A DNA stretch of 64,000 nucleotides from Anaerolineales bacterium (GTDB taxonomy: Bacteria > Chloroflexota > Anaerolineae > Anaerolineales > Villigracilaceae): positions 1-64,000 of the forward strand of contig JAUXUL010000005.1 of NCBI GenBank assembly GCA_030680795.1, written 5' to 3'. Positions within the stretch are counted from its first letter, which is position 1. Each line of letters starts with the position of its first letter. The notes below the pieces were generated by a model. It saw only the letters and a program-made list of their open reading frames with translations, had not been told where the DNA came from and did no database searches. The position numbers were made by a program, and so were the translations under genes. Positions 26,602 through 35,114 of the stretch are shown here, piece after piece.

Positions 26602-26641
26602 AAAAAGCCCCGATGCAGTCAAAACTCATCGGGGCTTTTTT
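26601..26641. terminator. Bidirectional intrinsic terminator
   Basis: AAAAAAGCCCCGATG pairs with CATCGGGGCTTTTT around an 11-nt loop. A-run and T-run on opposite sides let it end both the NYN gene and the convergent glycosyltransferase gene. Confidence 0.93.
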
Positions 26642-26657
26642 ATCCTTCAAATAATAC

Positions 26658-27908
26658 TCAAACTGCTTCTTTATTTAAGACCTCGTTATATACTCCAACA
26701 ATTTGAGAGGCTATCTTATCCCAAGCGTAGTCCAATGCATATTCTGCGGCAGAATGTCCCATTTGATTCCGTAAACCAGTATCCCCCAAAAGTTTTGAAA
26801 GTTTGTCGCGCAAATCCTCAGGGTCACTATCGGGGATGGTATACCCGGTGAAGCCATTCTGAACAAGATAACCAAGCCCACCCACCTCTGAGGCGATCAC
26901 TGGCACACCACAAGCCATGGCCTCAAGCGCCACCATCCCAAATGATTCATAAAGCGAGGGCATCACAACCACCTCCGCCGCCGAATAATAATATGGCAAT
27001 GTATCCTGCCCGCGCTTGCCAAGAAAGACAACCAGCGCCCCCATAAATAGATCATCGCATAATTTTTGCAGGCGTATCATTTCTACAGACATATCCTCGG
27101 AGCTTACATTCACATCGCCGCCAATGATCGCCAGATGAACAGGATGCTGCGAACCCTGCAAATCCAAACCGGAGATCGCCTGAATTAAAGTATCCACGCC
27201 CTTCAGTGGCTCAATCCGCCCCACAAAAAGCACCATGCGATTTTCAGGTTTCAAGCCAATGAATTGCTTTGCCTCATCTGCAGGGATTGGAAAAAAATGG
27301 CTCGTATCTACACCGGGCGGGATGATCACCAATTTACGGGAATCCGCTCGATACAGAAAACGAAGCTGGGTCAACTCTGCCAAGGTAGCGACGACGATCC
27401 GATCCGCCCGACGGAGAACCTGCCTCTCACCATAAAGGCGATCCTCGCTTGCACGTTCATCCTCCGAACGCGCCACCCTATTCTTCATCTCCCCCAGTGT
27501 ATGGAACATATGTACAACAGGAATACCTCCCCAGGCATCACTCAATACTTCCGCTGCCAGACCAGACAGCCAATAATGACTATGAATCAGATCGTATTGA
27601 ATGCCTTTTTCAGCTGCAAAATGCTTAATTCCATCCACAAACTCAGGGACATAATTCGCAATATCGCTTTTGCTGATTGGCTCCTCAGGTCCCGCAGGGA
27701 TATGCACCACGCGATTGCCATATCCAAGATCGTGCAATACATGCGGCACATGTTCATCCTGCGAGCGCGTAAATACATCCACGTGGACACCCATTCGCCC
27801 CAACTCCCGCGTCAGATCGCGGACATACACATTCATTCCGCCTGTATCCTTGCCTCCAAGGGTAGCCAGGGGGCAGGTGTGATAGGAAAGCATTGCAATA
27901 CGAAGCAT
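26658..27908 (-). CDS. MshA-like glycosyltransferase family 4
   Basis: A 416-residue GT-B enzyme. ATG at 27908 is preceded by GGAG at 7 nt. HTCPLATLGGKDTGGMNVYV is the hallmark start of the MshA/sucrose-phosphate synthase group, and FVGRIEPLKGVDTLIQAI, ESFGMVALEAMACGVPVIAS (EX7E) and GLGYLVQNGFTGYTI follow. MshA makes GlcNAc-Ins for mycothiol in Actinobacteria, but related Chloroflexota enzymes may make sucrose-like or other glycosides. No mshB-D partners are nearby. Confidence 0.88.
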   Translation of the reverse strand: MLRIAMLSYHTCPLATLGGKDTGGMNVYVRDLTRELGRMGVHVDVFTRSQDEHVPHVLHDLGYGNRVVHIPAGPEEPISKSDIANYVPEFVDGIKHFAAEKGIQYDLIHSHYWLSGLAAEVLSDAWGGIPVVHMFHTLGEMKNRVARSEDERASEDRLYGERQVLRRADRIVVATLAELTQLRFLYRADSRKLVIIPPGVDTSHFFPIPADEAKQFIGLKPENRMVLFVGRIEPLKGVDTLIQAISGLDLQGSQHPVHLAIIGGDVNVSSEDMSVEMIRLQKLCDDLFMGALVVFLGKRGQDTLPYYYSAAEVVVMPSLYESFGMVALEAMACGVPVIASEVGGLGYLVQNGFTGYTIPDSDPEDLRDKLSKLLGDTGLRNQMGHSAAEYALDYAWDKIASQIVGVYNEVLNKEAV

Positions 27909-27949
27909 ATATTTTCTCCACAGACTAGACGACACGAAAGCATGAAAAC

Positions 27950-27978
27950 TTGCGGGATTAAACCAAATCCTTTATAAT
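27950..27978 (+). promoter_or_regulatory. Promoter of tRNA-Thr
   Basis: TTGCGG (27950-27955) and TATAAT (27973-27978) have an exact 17-nt spacer, 34 nt before the tRNA 5' end. It overlaps the divergent glycosyltransferase leader region. Confidence 0.75.
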
Positions 27979-28012
27979 CCCGCCGCTTCTAAAAGACCTT
28001 TAAGGTTAGTAA

Positions 28013-28085
28013 GCCACCGTAGCTCAGCTGGTAGAGCAAACGATTCGTAATCGTTAGGTCGTGGGTTCGTATCCCACCGGTGGCT
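28013..28085 (+). tRNA. tRNA-Thr (anticodon CGT)
   Basis: A full cloverleaf can be drawn: acceptor GCCACCG/CGGTGGC, D-arm GCTC/GAGC, anticodon arm AACGA-TTCGTAA-TCGTT with CGT in the loop, T-arm GTGGG-TTCGTAT-CCCAC, discriminator T. CCA is not encoded. It reads ACG threonine codons. A broken acyl-CoA synthetase starts within a few nt of its 3' end. Confidence 0.96.
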
Positions 28086-28089
28086 CTGC

Positions 28090-28495
28090 AATGAAATCCA
28101 CAGAACGTAACCCATTAGCAGTTCTATTTACTGCTTTATACAACTCTTTATTAGTTAAAGATTTCGTCACTCCTTTTTCCCCACCCGACCACTGACAACT
28201 GATTCCCGATGTCTGTTGACTGAACCTTATCCACACAATTATGGACAATGTTCATCTTCACATCCAGGCACCACTTTGGAAATTGAATTCCTTCTGAAAG
28301 ATCAACCACCCTGGAATACGGCTCGTAAAATTGAATGTCAAGAAATTTCAAAACCGCATCTGTGAACCAGGCCACATCACTCGCCGATCTCTGCATGAGT
28401 TCCTCGAAATTTTTGATGCCATGCGTGCGCATATATGCTGTTAAGTTCGAGCACTCAATATGCTCTGGGGTTGGCTTCCAAACGATCTCACCACC
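28090..28495 (-). pseudogene. Acetyl-CoA synthetase N-terminal remnant
   Basis: Minus-strand frames read GGEIVWKPTPEHIE, ASDVAWFTDAVLKFLDI, PKWCLDVKMNIVHNCVDK and, after a frameshift near 28195, WSGGEKGVTKSLTNKELYKA and VNRTANGLRS. These are consecutive blocks of the N-terminal ~130 residues of acetyl/acetoacetyl-CoA synthetases. There is no start codon, one frameshift, and the homology ends abruptly beside the tRNA-Thr 3' end, so the catalytic AMP-binding core is gone. The 720-nt space 28086-28805 contains this remnant and the repeat at 28711. Confidence 0.8.
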
Positions 28496-28710
28496 GAAAC
28501 TTGCACTGCGCGGCGTCGAAGTGTTAAATTATTCTGTCAGGCACTGCTCCTCTTAGTTTGGCTGGGTTGATTCTACCGCTTGATGCATAAATTACTAAAC
28601 TTGTTGGAAGAAATAAAAAATAAAAATCATGATTCTGGTTTAGTTATTTACGCGGCACTCTGTAATGTAAGAACATTCAAGGTGAAGAAGCAAAGAAGCA
28701 AAGCTAAAGC

Positions 28711-28779
28711 TAAGAGCCTATCCGAATCATGGAGCGCGGACTTCAGTCCGCTTTTTTCAGCAAATCAGATAGGCTCTAA
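28711..28779. repeat. MITE-like element enclosing GCGGACTTCAGTCCGC palindrome
   Basis: AGAGCCTATC (28713-28722) and GATAGGCTCT (28768-28777) form inverted ends around a 69-nt element whose centre is the perfect palindrome GCGGACTTCAGTCCGC (28736-28751). Relatives of the centre occur at 32119 and 60539. Confidence 0.7.
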
Positions 28780-28805
28780 GTGTATATTTGGGCGGTAGCA
28801 AAAAT

Positions 28806-29228
28806 TCAATTCGATAATTTGATCTTCACGAACAATCTATCTTTTGCGATACGCGCAACATCTTCTGCATTCGGGATTTTATTTCCCATACGAATTCCCA
28901 ATGGTTTTGCCGCTTGTGGTACATATCGAATATATTCGAACATGCGTGATTCAACAGCTTTGCCATCCAACTCTGTTTCAGCAAATCCATTAACAGGCTT
29001 GCGCTTCAATAATAGTTTCACTTGCGCGCCACCTAGCAGGTTGCGCCACCACGTTCTATCGCGGCTGGTGAGGATCCATAAATATCCATCTTCTTGATAA
29101 TAGCCCACAGGTGTTGTATATGTCTTTCCCGTTTTGCACCCAGTCACTGTGATAATCATCATGCCATTGCTTAACATGCTGTGAAACGGCGAGCGCAAGA
29201 CCCAACTCATAAAATCATTTCCAGTCAT
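28806..29228 (-). CDS. DUF385/deazaflavin-dependent nitroreductase family protein
   Basis: A 140-residue split-barrel protein of the Ddn/F420-dependent type: MIITVTGCKTGKTYTTPVGY, YLWILTSRDRTWWRNLLGG and VKLLLKRKPVNGFAET match the family core. The WWRNL region is the usual cofactor-phosphate motif. It probably binds F420 or heme/flavin; substrate unknown. Its start overlaps the radical SAM stop by 4 nt, so the two are co-expressed. A second family member is at 56163. Confidence 0.88.
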   Translation of the reverse strand: MTGNDFMSWVLRSPFHSMLSNGMMIITVTGCKTGKTYTTPVGYYQEDGYLWILTSRDRTWWRNLLGGAQVKLLLKRKPVNGFAETELDGKAVESRMFEYIRYVPQAAKPLGIRMGNKIPNAEDVARIAKDRLFVKIKLSN

Positions 29229-30115
29229 TCGAGTACTCCATACATTTGATCGGGATTAAGATATTGCGGGAAGCGCTCCCTCAGCGCAGTCCGCGCTTCA
29301 TAGCACAGATGACAGGCGTCGGCGTAGCGCGAAGCGTGCGGAAGGTTGTACTCGGTCACCAGCGCGGCAGGTCCGCCTGCGAGCAGAGGTCCGCATATCG
29401 GGTGGGCATCCGCATTATATTTTTCACAAATCTCTTTGAGCGGCGTCTCAAACACATTGCCAATTGTGATGCCCTGACAAATGTGAATATTGCCCAGCGG
29501 ATCAAGATGGACACGCCCCGGCTCGTGCAGATCTTCGTGCGGACAGGAATCGAATCCTTCCCAGGCATGGCTGGTTGCTTTTTCAACAAGCATTTTCGCC
29601 GCCCGACCGCGAAACATAACCGCGCCTTCATCTTCGATCTGACCATGCGTCTGTTGCGCATCTGCATCAGGTTGCGCGATGCTGATCATGCCCGTTGGGA
29701 TGTTCAACCCCTTTGCCGCGACAAGCGCGTTCTGCGGACGTTCACCCAGACGTTCATTGCAATGGAACAAATCACTGCTCACGGTGAAATCCGCAAGACG
29801 ACCTGCAAATGGACGCAACCATTCCTCGGCATCGGCAACAGAATTCGCCCAATACACATTGGAAACGATACCAACGGAGAAACCCATATCCGCCGCTTTG
29901 CGAACAGCTTTTACCAAAACGGCGTAATACAAGAACGGTTCGCCGCCTTCAAAGTAAATCGAAGTGACGCCTGCCACTTTTGCCTGCTCAAGGATCTGCT
30001 CAATTTGCTCATAAGTGAGCGTGCCGCTCTGCCACGGACTACCCCATACGAAACAGTGATCGCACTCGTAGGTGCATTGATAGGTCAAAAGGATGTGAAG
30101 ACCGGAGAGTTTCAT
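29225..30115 (-). CDS. Radical SAM protein
   Basis: From ATG at 30115 (GGAAGGAA upstream) the product is 296 residues. CTYECDHC is the CxxxCxxC iron-sulfur site and FEGGEPFLYY the SAM-contacting GGEP motif. The C-terminal half holds extra cysteines (SCPHEDLHEP, HICQGITIGN, ICGPLLAGG, CHLCYEAR), resembling a SPASM/Twitch auxiliary cluster. The substrate is unknown; such proteins often modify peptides. No small precursor peptide is obvious nearby. It is translationally coupled to the DUF385 gene. Confidence 0.9.
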   Translation of the reverse strand: MKLSGLHILLTYQCTYECDHCFVWGSPWQSGTLTYEQIEQILEQAKVAGVTSIYFEGGEPFLYYAVLVKAVRKAADMGFSVGIVSNVYWANSVADAEEWLRPFAGRLADFTVSSDLFHCNERLGERPQNALVAAKGLNIPTGMISIAQPDADAQQTHGQIEDEGAVMFRGRAAKMLVEKATSHAWEGFDSCPHEDLHEPGRVHLDPLGNIHICQGITIGNVFETPLKEICEKYNADAHPICGPLLAGGPAALVTEYNLPHASRYADACHLCYEARTALRERFPQYLNPDQMYGVLE

Positions 30116-30136
30116 AGTGAACTTCCTTCCCATCAT

Positions 30137-30604
30137 TCAGGGAACATATATTGGCAGGTCAAGCACAACCAACCTTCCATCTGTTGTCTTTTGCACGCGA
30201 TATTCGAACTGCGAGACAGGCGGAAAATCAGTCTCACTCCCGTCACAGCATGGACCTAGGACGAACAATGTGCCATCTGGGTTGCTGAATTCAACGATGA
30301 AAAGGTATTCGTCCCCAACGTTCTTCTCCAGTGTCGCTGTGCGAACAGGCAGACATTGGGCACCATTGATGGTGCAGGCGTTCTTCCATAAAGCGACATT
30401 GTCGCTGGGATCGAGGCTGGAATTGTGGTCAGTCAATACTTCGTAGTCACCGCCATAAAGCTCAACCGCGTCGTCATACCGACCCTGATTCAGGAAATCG
30501 AAGAATTCCACCAGCGCCTGCCGCGCTGGTTCGGTGTCATCGCGCACAGGGACGCAGGCGCCAAGAAGTATCACAATCAGGATGAACAATCTCATAATCG
30601 TCAT
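30137..30604 (-). CDS. Small lipoprotein, NTF2-like pattern
   Basis: From ATG at 30604 (GGAGAG 6 nt upstream) the product is 155 residues with signal MRLFILIVILLGACVP and lipobox LGAC. The mature part starts TEPARQALVEFFDFLNQGRYDDAVELYGG, a helical pattern seen in NTF2-like/DUF4878-type lipoproteins, and has two Cys-Cys groups. Function unknown. It lies 21 nt before the radical SAM gene. Confidence 0.75.
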   Translation of the reverse strand: MTIMRLFILIVILLGACVPVRDDTEPARQALVEFFDFLNQGRYDDAVELYGGDYEVLTDHNSSLDPSDNVALWKNACTINGAQCLPVRTATLEKNVGDEYLFIVEFSNPDGTLFVLGPCCDGSETDFPPVSQFEYRVQKTTDGRLVVLDLPIYVP

Positions 30605-30674
30605 TCTTTCTCTCCGCATTTCAGTATACAGAGGTTCAAGTCATAAATCATGTGTCAAAAGTCACGTCACAGAC

Positions 30675-30680
30675 TATAAT
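30675..30680 (+). promoter_or_regulatory. -10 box of upp
   Basis: TATAAT lies 27 nt before the upp start codon, leaving a short leader with a GGAGG site. The -35 region is weak (GTGTCA at 17-nt spacing). Confidence 0.55.
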
Positions 30681-30706
30681 CAAGTTATCCAATTTCGGAG
30701 GCAATC

Positions 30707-31333
30707 ATGTCCAACGTTCACGAATCCAACCACCCGCTCATCGCCCACAAACTTTCACGCCTGCGTGATAAAAATACCGAACCCAAGAAATTCCGGGAAC
30801 TGGTGCGCGAGATCGCCGCGCTTTTGGCATACGAAGCCACTGCCGATCTTCTCACAATACCACGCGAACTTGAAACTCCTCTCGAAAAAATGACGGGAGC
30901 GGAACTGAAAGAAAAGGTCGGACTCGTCCCAATTTTGCGCGCGGGGCTTGGCATGGTCGAAGGGATTTGGGGTTTGATGCCGAGCGCGGAAGTCTGGCAC
31001 ATTGGTCTGTATCGCGATGAAGATACTTTGCGCCCTGTGGAATACTATAATAAGCTGCCTCTAGAACCGACTGTTTCCGTTTGCCTTATTCTAGACCCAA
31101 TGCTTGCAACCGGCGGCTCTGCCACTGCTACAGCCGATATTCTCAAACGCTGGGGGGTGAAGAGGATTAAATATATTGGGTTGATCGCCGCGCCGGAAGG
31201 CATCAAAGCCATGCAAAAGGCGCATCCCGATATTGATATTTACGTCGCCGCAATTGACGATCATTTGAATGAACGCGCTTATATTGTGCCTGGATTGGGC
31301 GACGCAGGCGATAGGCAGTTTGGAACGGGATAA
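30707..31333 (+). CDS. upp: Uracil phosphoribosyltransferase
   Basis: A 208-residue enzyme of standard length. [18 protein letters not shown] is the PRPP-binding loop, [14 protein letters not shown] the uracil/dimer region, and [16 protein letters not shown] the conserved C-terminal uracil-binding end. It converts uracil and PRPP to UMP in pyrimidine salvage. ATG at 30707 follows GGAGG at 6 nt. Confidence 0.97.
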   Translation: MSNVHESNHPLIAHKLSRLRDKNTEPKKFRELVREIAALLAYEATADLLTIPRELETPLEKMTGAELKEKVGLVPILRAGLGMVEGIWGLMPSAEVWHIGLYRDEDTLRPVEYYNKLPLEPTVSVCLILDPMLATGGSATATADILKRWGVKRIKYIGLIAAPEGIKAMQKAHPDIDIYVAAIDDHLNERAYIVPGLGDAGDRQFGTG

Positions 31334-31370
31334 GCCAGTGATCAGTGCTCAGTAGGCAGTGAGGCGAAAG

Positions 31371-31920
31371 ATGTGGAATTGGATTGTCTTCAGCTTTCTC
31401 ACTTTATTTCTGATCTACATTTCACGGGCATCGTTACGCGCGCCGCGCTCGCATGGCTTCTATCGTTTCTTCGCCTGGGAATTCATGCTGGCCCTGTTCC
31501 TTATCAACGAAAAAATTTGGTTTCAAAATCCATTTGCGTGGTATCAACTCATCGCGTGGACTTTGCTCTTCGCATCGCTGATCCCGCTGGCATTCGGAGT
31601 ACGTGCGCTAAAGTCACGCGGGAAGCCATCTACCGAGAGAGGAAGCGACCCAACATTGCTTGCCTTTGAAAAGACCGCACAACTTTACAAGCGGCGTTTA
31701 CAAATACATTCGCCATCCGCTTTACAGTTCATTACTTTTGCTGACGTGGGGTATTTTCTTCAAAAACTTTTCGGTGGCAGGAATTGTCCTTGCAATCGCC
31801 GCCACAGTTTTTCTGGTTTTCACCGCGAAAGCAGATGAGACGGAGTGTATTCAATTTTTTGGCCCTGCTTACGACAATTATATGAAAAGAACAAGGATGT
31901 TTATTCCGTATATCTTCTAA
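31371..31920 (+). pseudogene. Isoprenylcysteine carboxylmethyltransferase-like protein, frameshifted
   Basis: The N-terminal part (MWNWIVFSFLTLFLIYISRA onward, three membrane helices) and the C-terminal part (SGVYKYIRHPLYSSLLLLTW, then AKADETECIQFFGPAYDNYM) lie in different frames. They form one ICMT/PEMT-family protein of ~182 residues if a single T is removed from CTTT near 31684. The YxRHPxYSS and E-x-x-x-x-x-F-G-x-x-Y motifs are SAM-site features of the family. It is a real frameshift or a homopolymer sequencing error. Two intact relatives are at 33618 and 55392. Confidence 0.8.
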
Positions 31921-31981
31921 AGCGGAGAGTGGTCTTTTGCAGATAAACAATTAAACCGAGCATCCTTGAAACCTATTTTGA

Positions 31982-32047
31982 ACCACTGAGACACGAAAAC
32001 ACAGAGAAAGACCATTTAGAAACTCCGTGCCTCAGTGTCTCAGTGGT
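31982..32047. repeat. Inverted repeat ACCACTGAGACAC
   Basis: ACCACTGAGACAC (31982-31994) and GTGTCTCAGTGGT (32035-32047) are perfect 13-nt arms, with CACAGAG/CTCCGTG pairing further inside. The hairpin could end transcription of the preceding gene. Confidence 0.8.
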
Positions 32048-32118
32048 AAAGGCTCTGATGTTATTCACGAGTTTTTTTTCTCGATTAATGTGGAAAAATT
32101 CAATAGTCCGCCTTTGCG

Positions 32119-32145
32119 AAATGGCAGACTGAAGTCTGCGCTCCC
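32119..32145. repeat. REP-like palindrome GCAGACTGAAGTCTGC
   Basis: GCAGACTGAAGTCTGC followed by GCTCC is the inverse form of the GGAGCGCGGACTTCAGTCCGC unit at 28731 and of the copy at 60539. It lies just upstream of the alcohol dehydrogenase start. Confidence 0.65.
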
Positions 32146-32155
32146 GGAGAACATT

Positions 32156-33170
32156 ATGAAAGCCATGCTCCTGCGCGAGTCTGCGCTATTTTCACAAAAC
32201 CCAACTCATCTTTCATTTGAGGATTTACCTGAACCAAAAATTGACGCGGGCGAAATCTTGTTGCGCGTCACCCGTTGTGGAATTTGCCACACCGAGCTTG
32301 ACGAAATCGAAGACCGCATCAAGCCGCGTCTGCCGATCATATTGGGACATCAAGTGGTGGGAAACATTCTGAAGTCCGACAGCAAACTGTCGGACTTCAG
32401 AATGGCCAACGCGTCGGGGTGGCATGGATCGCATCCACCTGCGGAGTATGCCAGCCCTGCCTATCTGGCAATGAAAATCTAGTATTGAATTCAAGGCCAC
32501 AGGACGCGACATCAACGGGGGTTATGCCGAATACATGAAAGTCCGCGCGGACTTTGTTCACCCCATCCCCGGATTATTTTCTGATTCAGAAGCCGCCCCG
32601 ATGTTGTGTGCGGGCGCGATAGGTTATCGGTCATTGAGATTGACCAATCTGCAAAATGGACAGTCGCTTGGTTTGATGGGCTTCGGCGGATCGAATCATC
32701 TTGTACTTAAACTGGCAAAACACAAATTCTCCAATTCTCCAATCTTCGTTTTTAGCAGGAATCCAGCAGAAAGAGAATTCGCCTTATCGCTGGGAGCGGC
32801 ATGGGCAGGGACGATTGATCAGAGTCCGCTTGAGGCGTTGGATGCGGTCATTGACACCACACCCGTTTGGGGTCCGGTGGGTGCAGCGCTGAAACGGATC
32901 AAGCCCGGGGGCCGAGTTGTGGTCAATGCCATCCGCAAAGAAGAAGCCGATAAAGAAGCCCTGATGAAGTTGGATTACTCATCACAGTTATGGATGGAAA
33001 AAGAGATCAAATTGGTTGCGAACGTGACGCGCGCTGATGTGCGTGAGTTTTTGCAGATCGCGGCGCAGGCGAATATTAAACCTGAGTTTCAAGAATATGA
33101 ATTGAAAGACGTCAATCAGGCCTTGGTTGAGATGAAGCAGGGTAAAATTCGTGGATCAAGATATTGGTGA
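32156..33170 (+). pseudogene. Zinc alcohol dehydrogenase, interrupted by palindrome and frameshifts
   Basis: Starts with MKAMLLRESALFSQNP, then the catalytic-zinc motif CGICHTELDEIE and GHQVVGNI. A 40-nt perfect palindrome (32365-32404) follows. After it, the conserved VGVAWIASTCGVCQPCLSG lies in a new frame, and EFKATGRDINGGYAEYMKV shifts again, after which the NAD-binding part continues to 33170 (LGLMGFGGSNHLVLKLAK). An intact enzyme of ~330 residues was therefore broken by an insertion plus at least two shifts. The family oxidises alcohols with NAD(P). Confidence 0.85.
32365..32404. repeat. 40-nt perfect palindrome inside dehydrogenase pseudogene
   Basis: CATTCTGAAGTCCGACAG and its exact complement flank a CAAA loop, 18 pairs without mismatch. 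The core CTGAAGTC is shared with the GGACTTCAG repeat family at 28736, 32119 and 60539. Confidence 0.9.
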
Positions 33171-33191
33171 CTTGATTTTATCGGAGACAAA

Positions 33192-33605
33192 ATGGCTGAA
33201 CCAAAAACAAAGGTCAATAACGCAAGCGTTACAGATTTCTTGAATACCATCGAGGATGAAACCAAAAGAAAAGATTGCTTCGAGATATTAAAACTTATGA
33301 AGCAGATCACCAAAGAAGAGCCAAAGATGTGGGGTTCCAGCATTATCGGCTTTGGCAGTTATCATTACGTCTATGCCAGCGGGCGCGAGGGAGATTGGAT
33401 GCTGACCGGCTTTTCGCCGCGCAAACAAAACATCACACTTTACATCATGCCCGGCTTTGAACGCTATAACTCGCTGATGAAAAAACTTGGCAAGTATTCC
33501 ACCGGCAAATCCTGCCTGTACATCAAAAAACTTGGCGATGTGGATACAAAAGTATTAAAGGAACTAATCTCACAATCCGTCAAGGTAATGAGGGCGAATC
33601 AATAG
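33192..33605 (+). CDS. DUF1801 domain protein
   Basis: A 137-residue protein with the DUF1801 pattern: VTDFLNTIEDETKRKDCFEI, EPKMWGSSIIGFGSYHYVY, FSPRKQNITLYIMPGFE and GKSCLYIKKLGDVD. These small YdhG-like proteins have no agreed function, although a frataxin-like fold has been suggested. GGAGA lies 8 nt before the ATG. Confidence 0.88.
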   Translation: MAEPKTKVNNASVTDFLNTIEDETKRKDCFEILKLMKQITKEEPKMWGSSIIGFGSYHYVYASGREGDWMLTGFSPRKQNITLYIMPGFERYNSLMKKLGKYSTGKSCLYIKKLGDVDTKVLKELISQSVKVMRANQ

Positions 33606-33617
33606 AAAGAAGGTAAG

Positions 33618-34304
33618 GTGTCCGAAAACACTGGAACGGCCAAGTCTGTCGCGACCTCGATTGTCCGTCTGATATTTGGCATACCCATCATCGGGGCAAT
33701 GTTCTTCCTGCCTGCGAGCACGCTCGATTACTGGCAGGCGTGGATGTGGCTGGGTACACTTTTCATTCCCATGATCTTCGTCCTGATCTATCTCGCCAAA
33801 AATGATCCCTCCCTACTCGAACGTCGGTCACGCCTGCGCGAAACGCGCTCCGAGCAGAAACTCATCATCGTCGCCTCGACCCTCTATTACCTGATCACCT
33901 TCCTCCTGCCAGGCTTCGACAAACATTTCGGCTGGTCTGCGGTGCCCGCCTGGGCGTGCATCGCCGCGGATGTGGTTATGCTCGCGGGCTATCTCCTCTT
34001 CTTTCTCGTCTTAAAAACCAATAGTTACGCCTCACGCGTCGTTGAAGTGCAACAAGGCCAGCAGGTCATCGCCACCGGCCCCTACGCACTCGTCCGCCAT
34101 CCCATGTATTTGGCAATGATTCTAATGATGGTTTTTTCGCCGTTGGCACTGGGATCATCCTGGGCGATGCTTTTCTCCCTCGTCCTGATCTTCCTGTTGG
34201 CGGCCCGCATCAAAAACGAAGAAGAACTCCTGCTGACGGAACTTAAAGGTTATCGCGAGTACACGCAAAAGACACGCTATCGTCTCTTCCCTGGAGTTTG
34301 GTAA
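33618..34304 (+). CDS. Isoprenylcysteine carboxylmethyltransferase family protein
   Basis: A 228-residue integral membrane methyltransferase with about five helices. GPYALVRHPMYLAMILMM and KNEEELLLTELKGYREY carry the RHPxY and E-x8-L-x-G-Y-x-x-Y features that bind SAM in ICMT/PEMT enzymes. GTG at 33618 follows GAAGGTAAG. Its stop overlaps the next gene's ATG (TAATG). Likely methylates a lipid or a small hydrophobic substrate. Confidence 0.88.
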   Translation: MSENTGTAKSVATSIVRLIFGIPIIGAMFFLPASTLDYWQAWMWLGTLFIPMIFVLIYLAKNDPSLLERRSRLRETRSEQKLIIVASTLYYLITFLLPGFDKHFGWSAVPAWACIAADVVMLAGYLLFFLVLKTNSYASRVVEVQQGQQVIATGPYALVRHPMYLAMILMMVFSPLALGSSWAMLFSLVLIFLLAARIKNEEELLLTELKGYREYTQKTRYRLFPGVW

Positions 34305-35041
34305 TGGGCAAACCACAAAAAGACCCCGAAGGATTTGAGCGAAAGATCCTGCATCAATTGGTGGACTTCACAAACGCACACGTCCTTGAAGTCGGCTGCG
34401 GTGAGGGACGCTTGACATTCAAATACGCCGCCTCTGCAAAACAGGTCATTGCGTTCGATCCTGACCACGATTCTCTTCGCATCGCCCGCACAGACTTGCC
34501 GTACGATCTGCAAAAGCATGTTCATTTTGCAGGCGCAAGCGCAAAGGACATTCCATTCTCAAAGGAGACCTTCGATATTGCCATACTGGCCTGGTCACTC
34601 TGATGAATGGAACACGAGAGCATGGTGCATGCTCTGGATGAAATTCGTAGAACGCTAAAACCAAAAGGGGTATTAATAGACCTGCGCCCGGTCGAGGAAA
34701 ACTGGTCGGTGGAGGTATCTTCGTCGGTTGGCTATCAGGCAGCGGGTAGGTTGAACGATATGCCCATCGGCCTGGCAGATGATGAAGCGGCGTTCGAAGC
34801 CCTGAGGGAAGCCGAATCCCGCAGATGGTTCGTCAAAGAAAAAGAAGAAGAATTTGCTTTCTTTTATTATTGGGATACACCCTCTGAAATGAAGGAATTC
34901 ATGGAAGATGAATGGGAAGACTTTGAAAAGCTGGAAGAGTCTGTTTATCAAAAAACAAAGTCGATTTGGGCTTCAGCTAATGCGGATGCGCAGGTGCGCG
35001 TGCGTGTCAAAATGCTCATTACGCTCTGGAAGGAGTTATAA
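34304..35041 (+). CDS. SAM methyltransferase with two consecutive in-frame UGA codons
   Basis: The first 99 codons encode a class I methyltransferase N-terminus (VLEVGCGEGRLTFKYA, IAFDPDHDSL, FDIAILAWSL). Then come TGA TGA at 34601-34606, after which the same frame continues 144 codons with MVHALDEIRRTLKPKGVLID and LRPVEENW, the expected motif III onward. There is no frameshift: removing nothing but the two stops restores a 245-codon enzyme. Similar methyltransferases often have one or two Cys after AWSL/SWSL (from memory). An 8-pair hairpin begins 11 nt after the second UGA. Possibilities are selenocysteine decoding, two separately translated halves, or a pseudogene. Confidence 0.6.
34617..34635 (+). 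other. Candidate bacterial SECIS-like hairpin
   Basis: AGAGCATG (34617-34624) and CATGCTCT (34628-34635) pair perfectly around the loop GTG. The loop starts 21 nt after the first UGA and 18 nt after the second. Bacterial SECIS elements usually have a stem-loop with the apical loop 16-37 nt after UGA and a G among its first two loop bases, and this one satisfies both. SelB binding is only inferred. Confidence 0.35.
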
Positions 35042-35114
35042 TTTCATAATTGCCCAAGCCGCCATCCTGAGGGAGCAAGGAAAACAAAAATTTTCATAGA
35101 GATTGGGACAAACC

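Noticed and set aside
26658-27908. Mycothiol pathway gene mshA
   Set aside because: No other msh genes nearby and related enzymes have other roles, so the gene symbol is withheld.
27264-27977. 237-codon plus-strand frame
   Set aside because: Antisense to the MshA-like gene; Cys/His-rich composition reflects the reverse of conserved codons.
28580-28798. 72-codon plus-strand frame
   Set aside because: Covers the palindromic element and has no similarity to a protein family.
29246-30259. 337-codon plus-strand frame
   Set aside because: Antisense to the radical SAM gene, basic and low-similarity composition typical of a shadow.
34601-34606. Genetic code change (UGA as Trp)
   Set aside because: Many intact genes here end in TGA and Trp is encoded by TGG throughout, so UGA is a normal stop.
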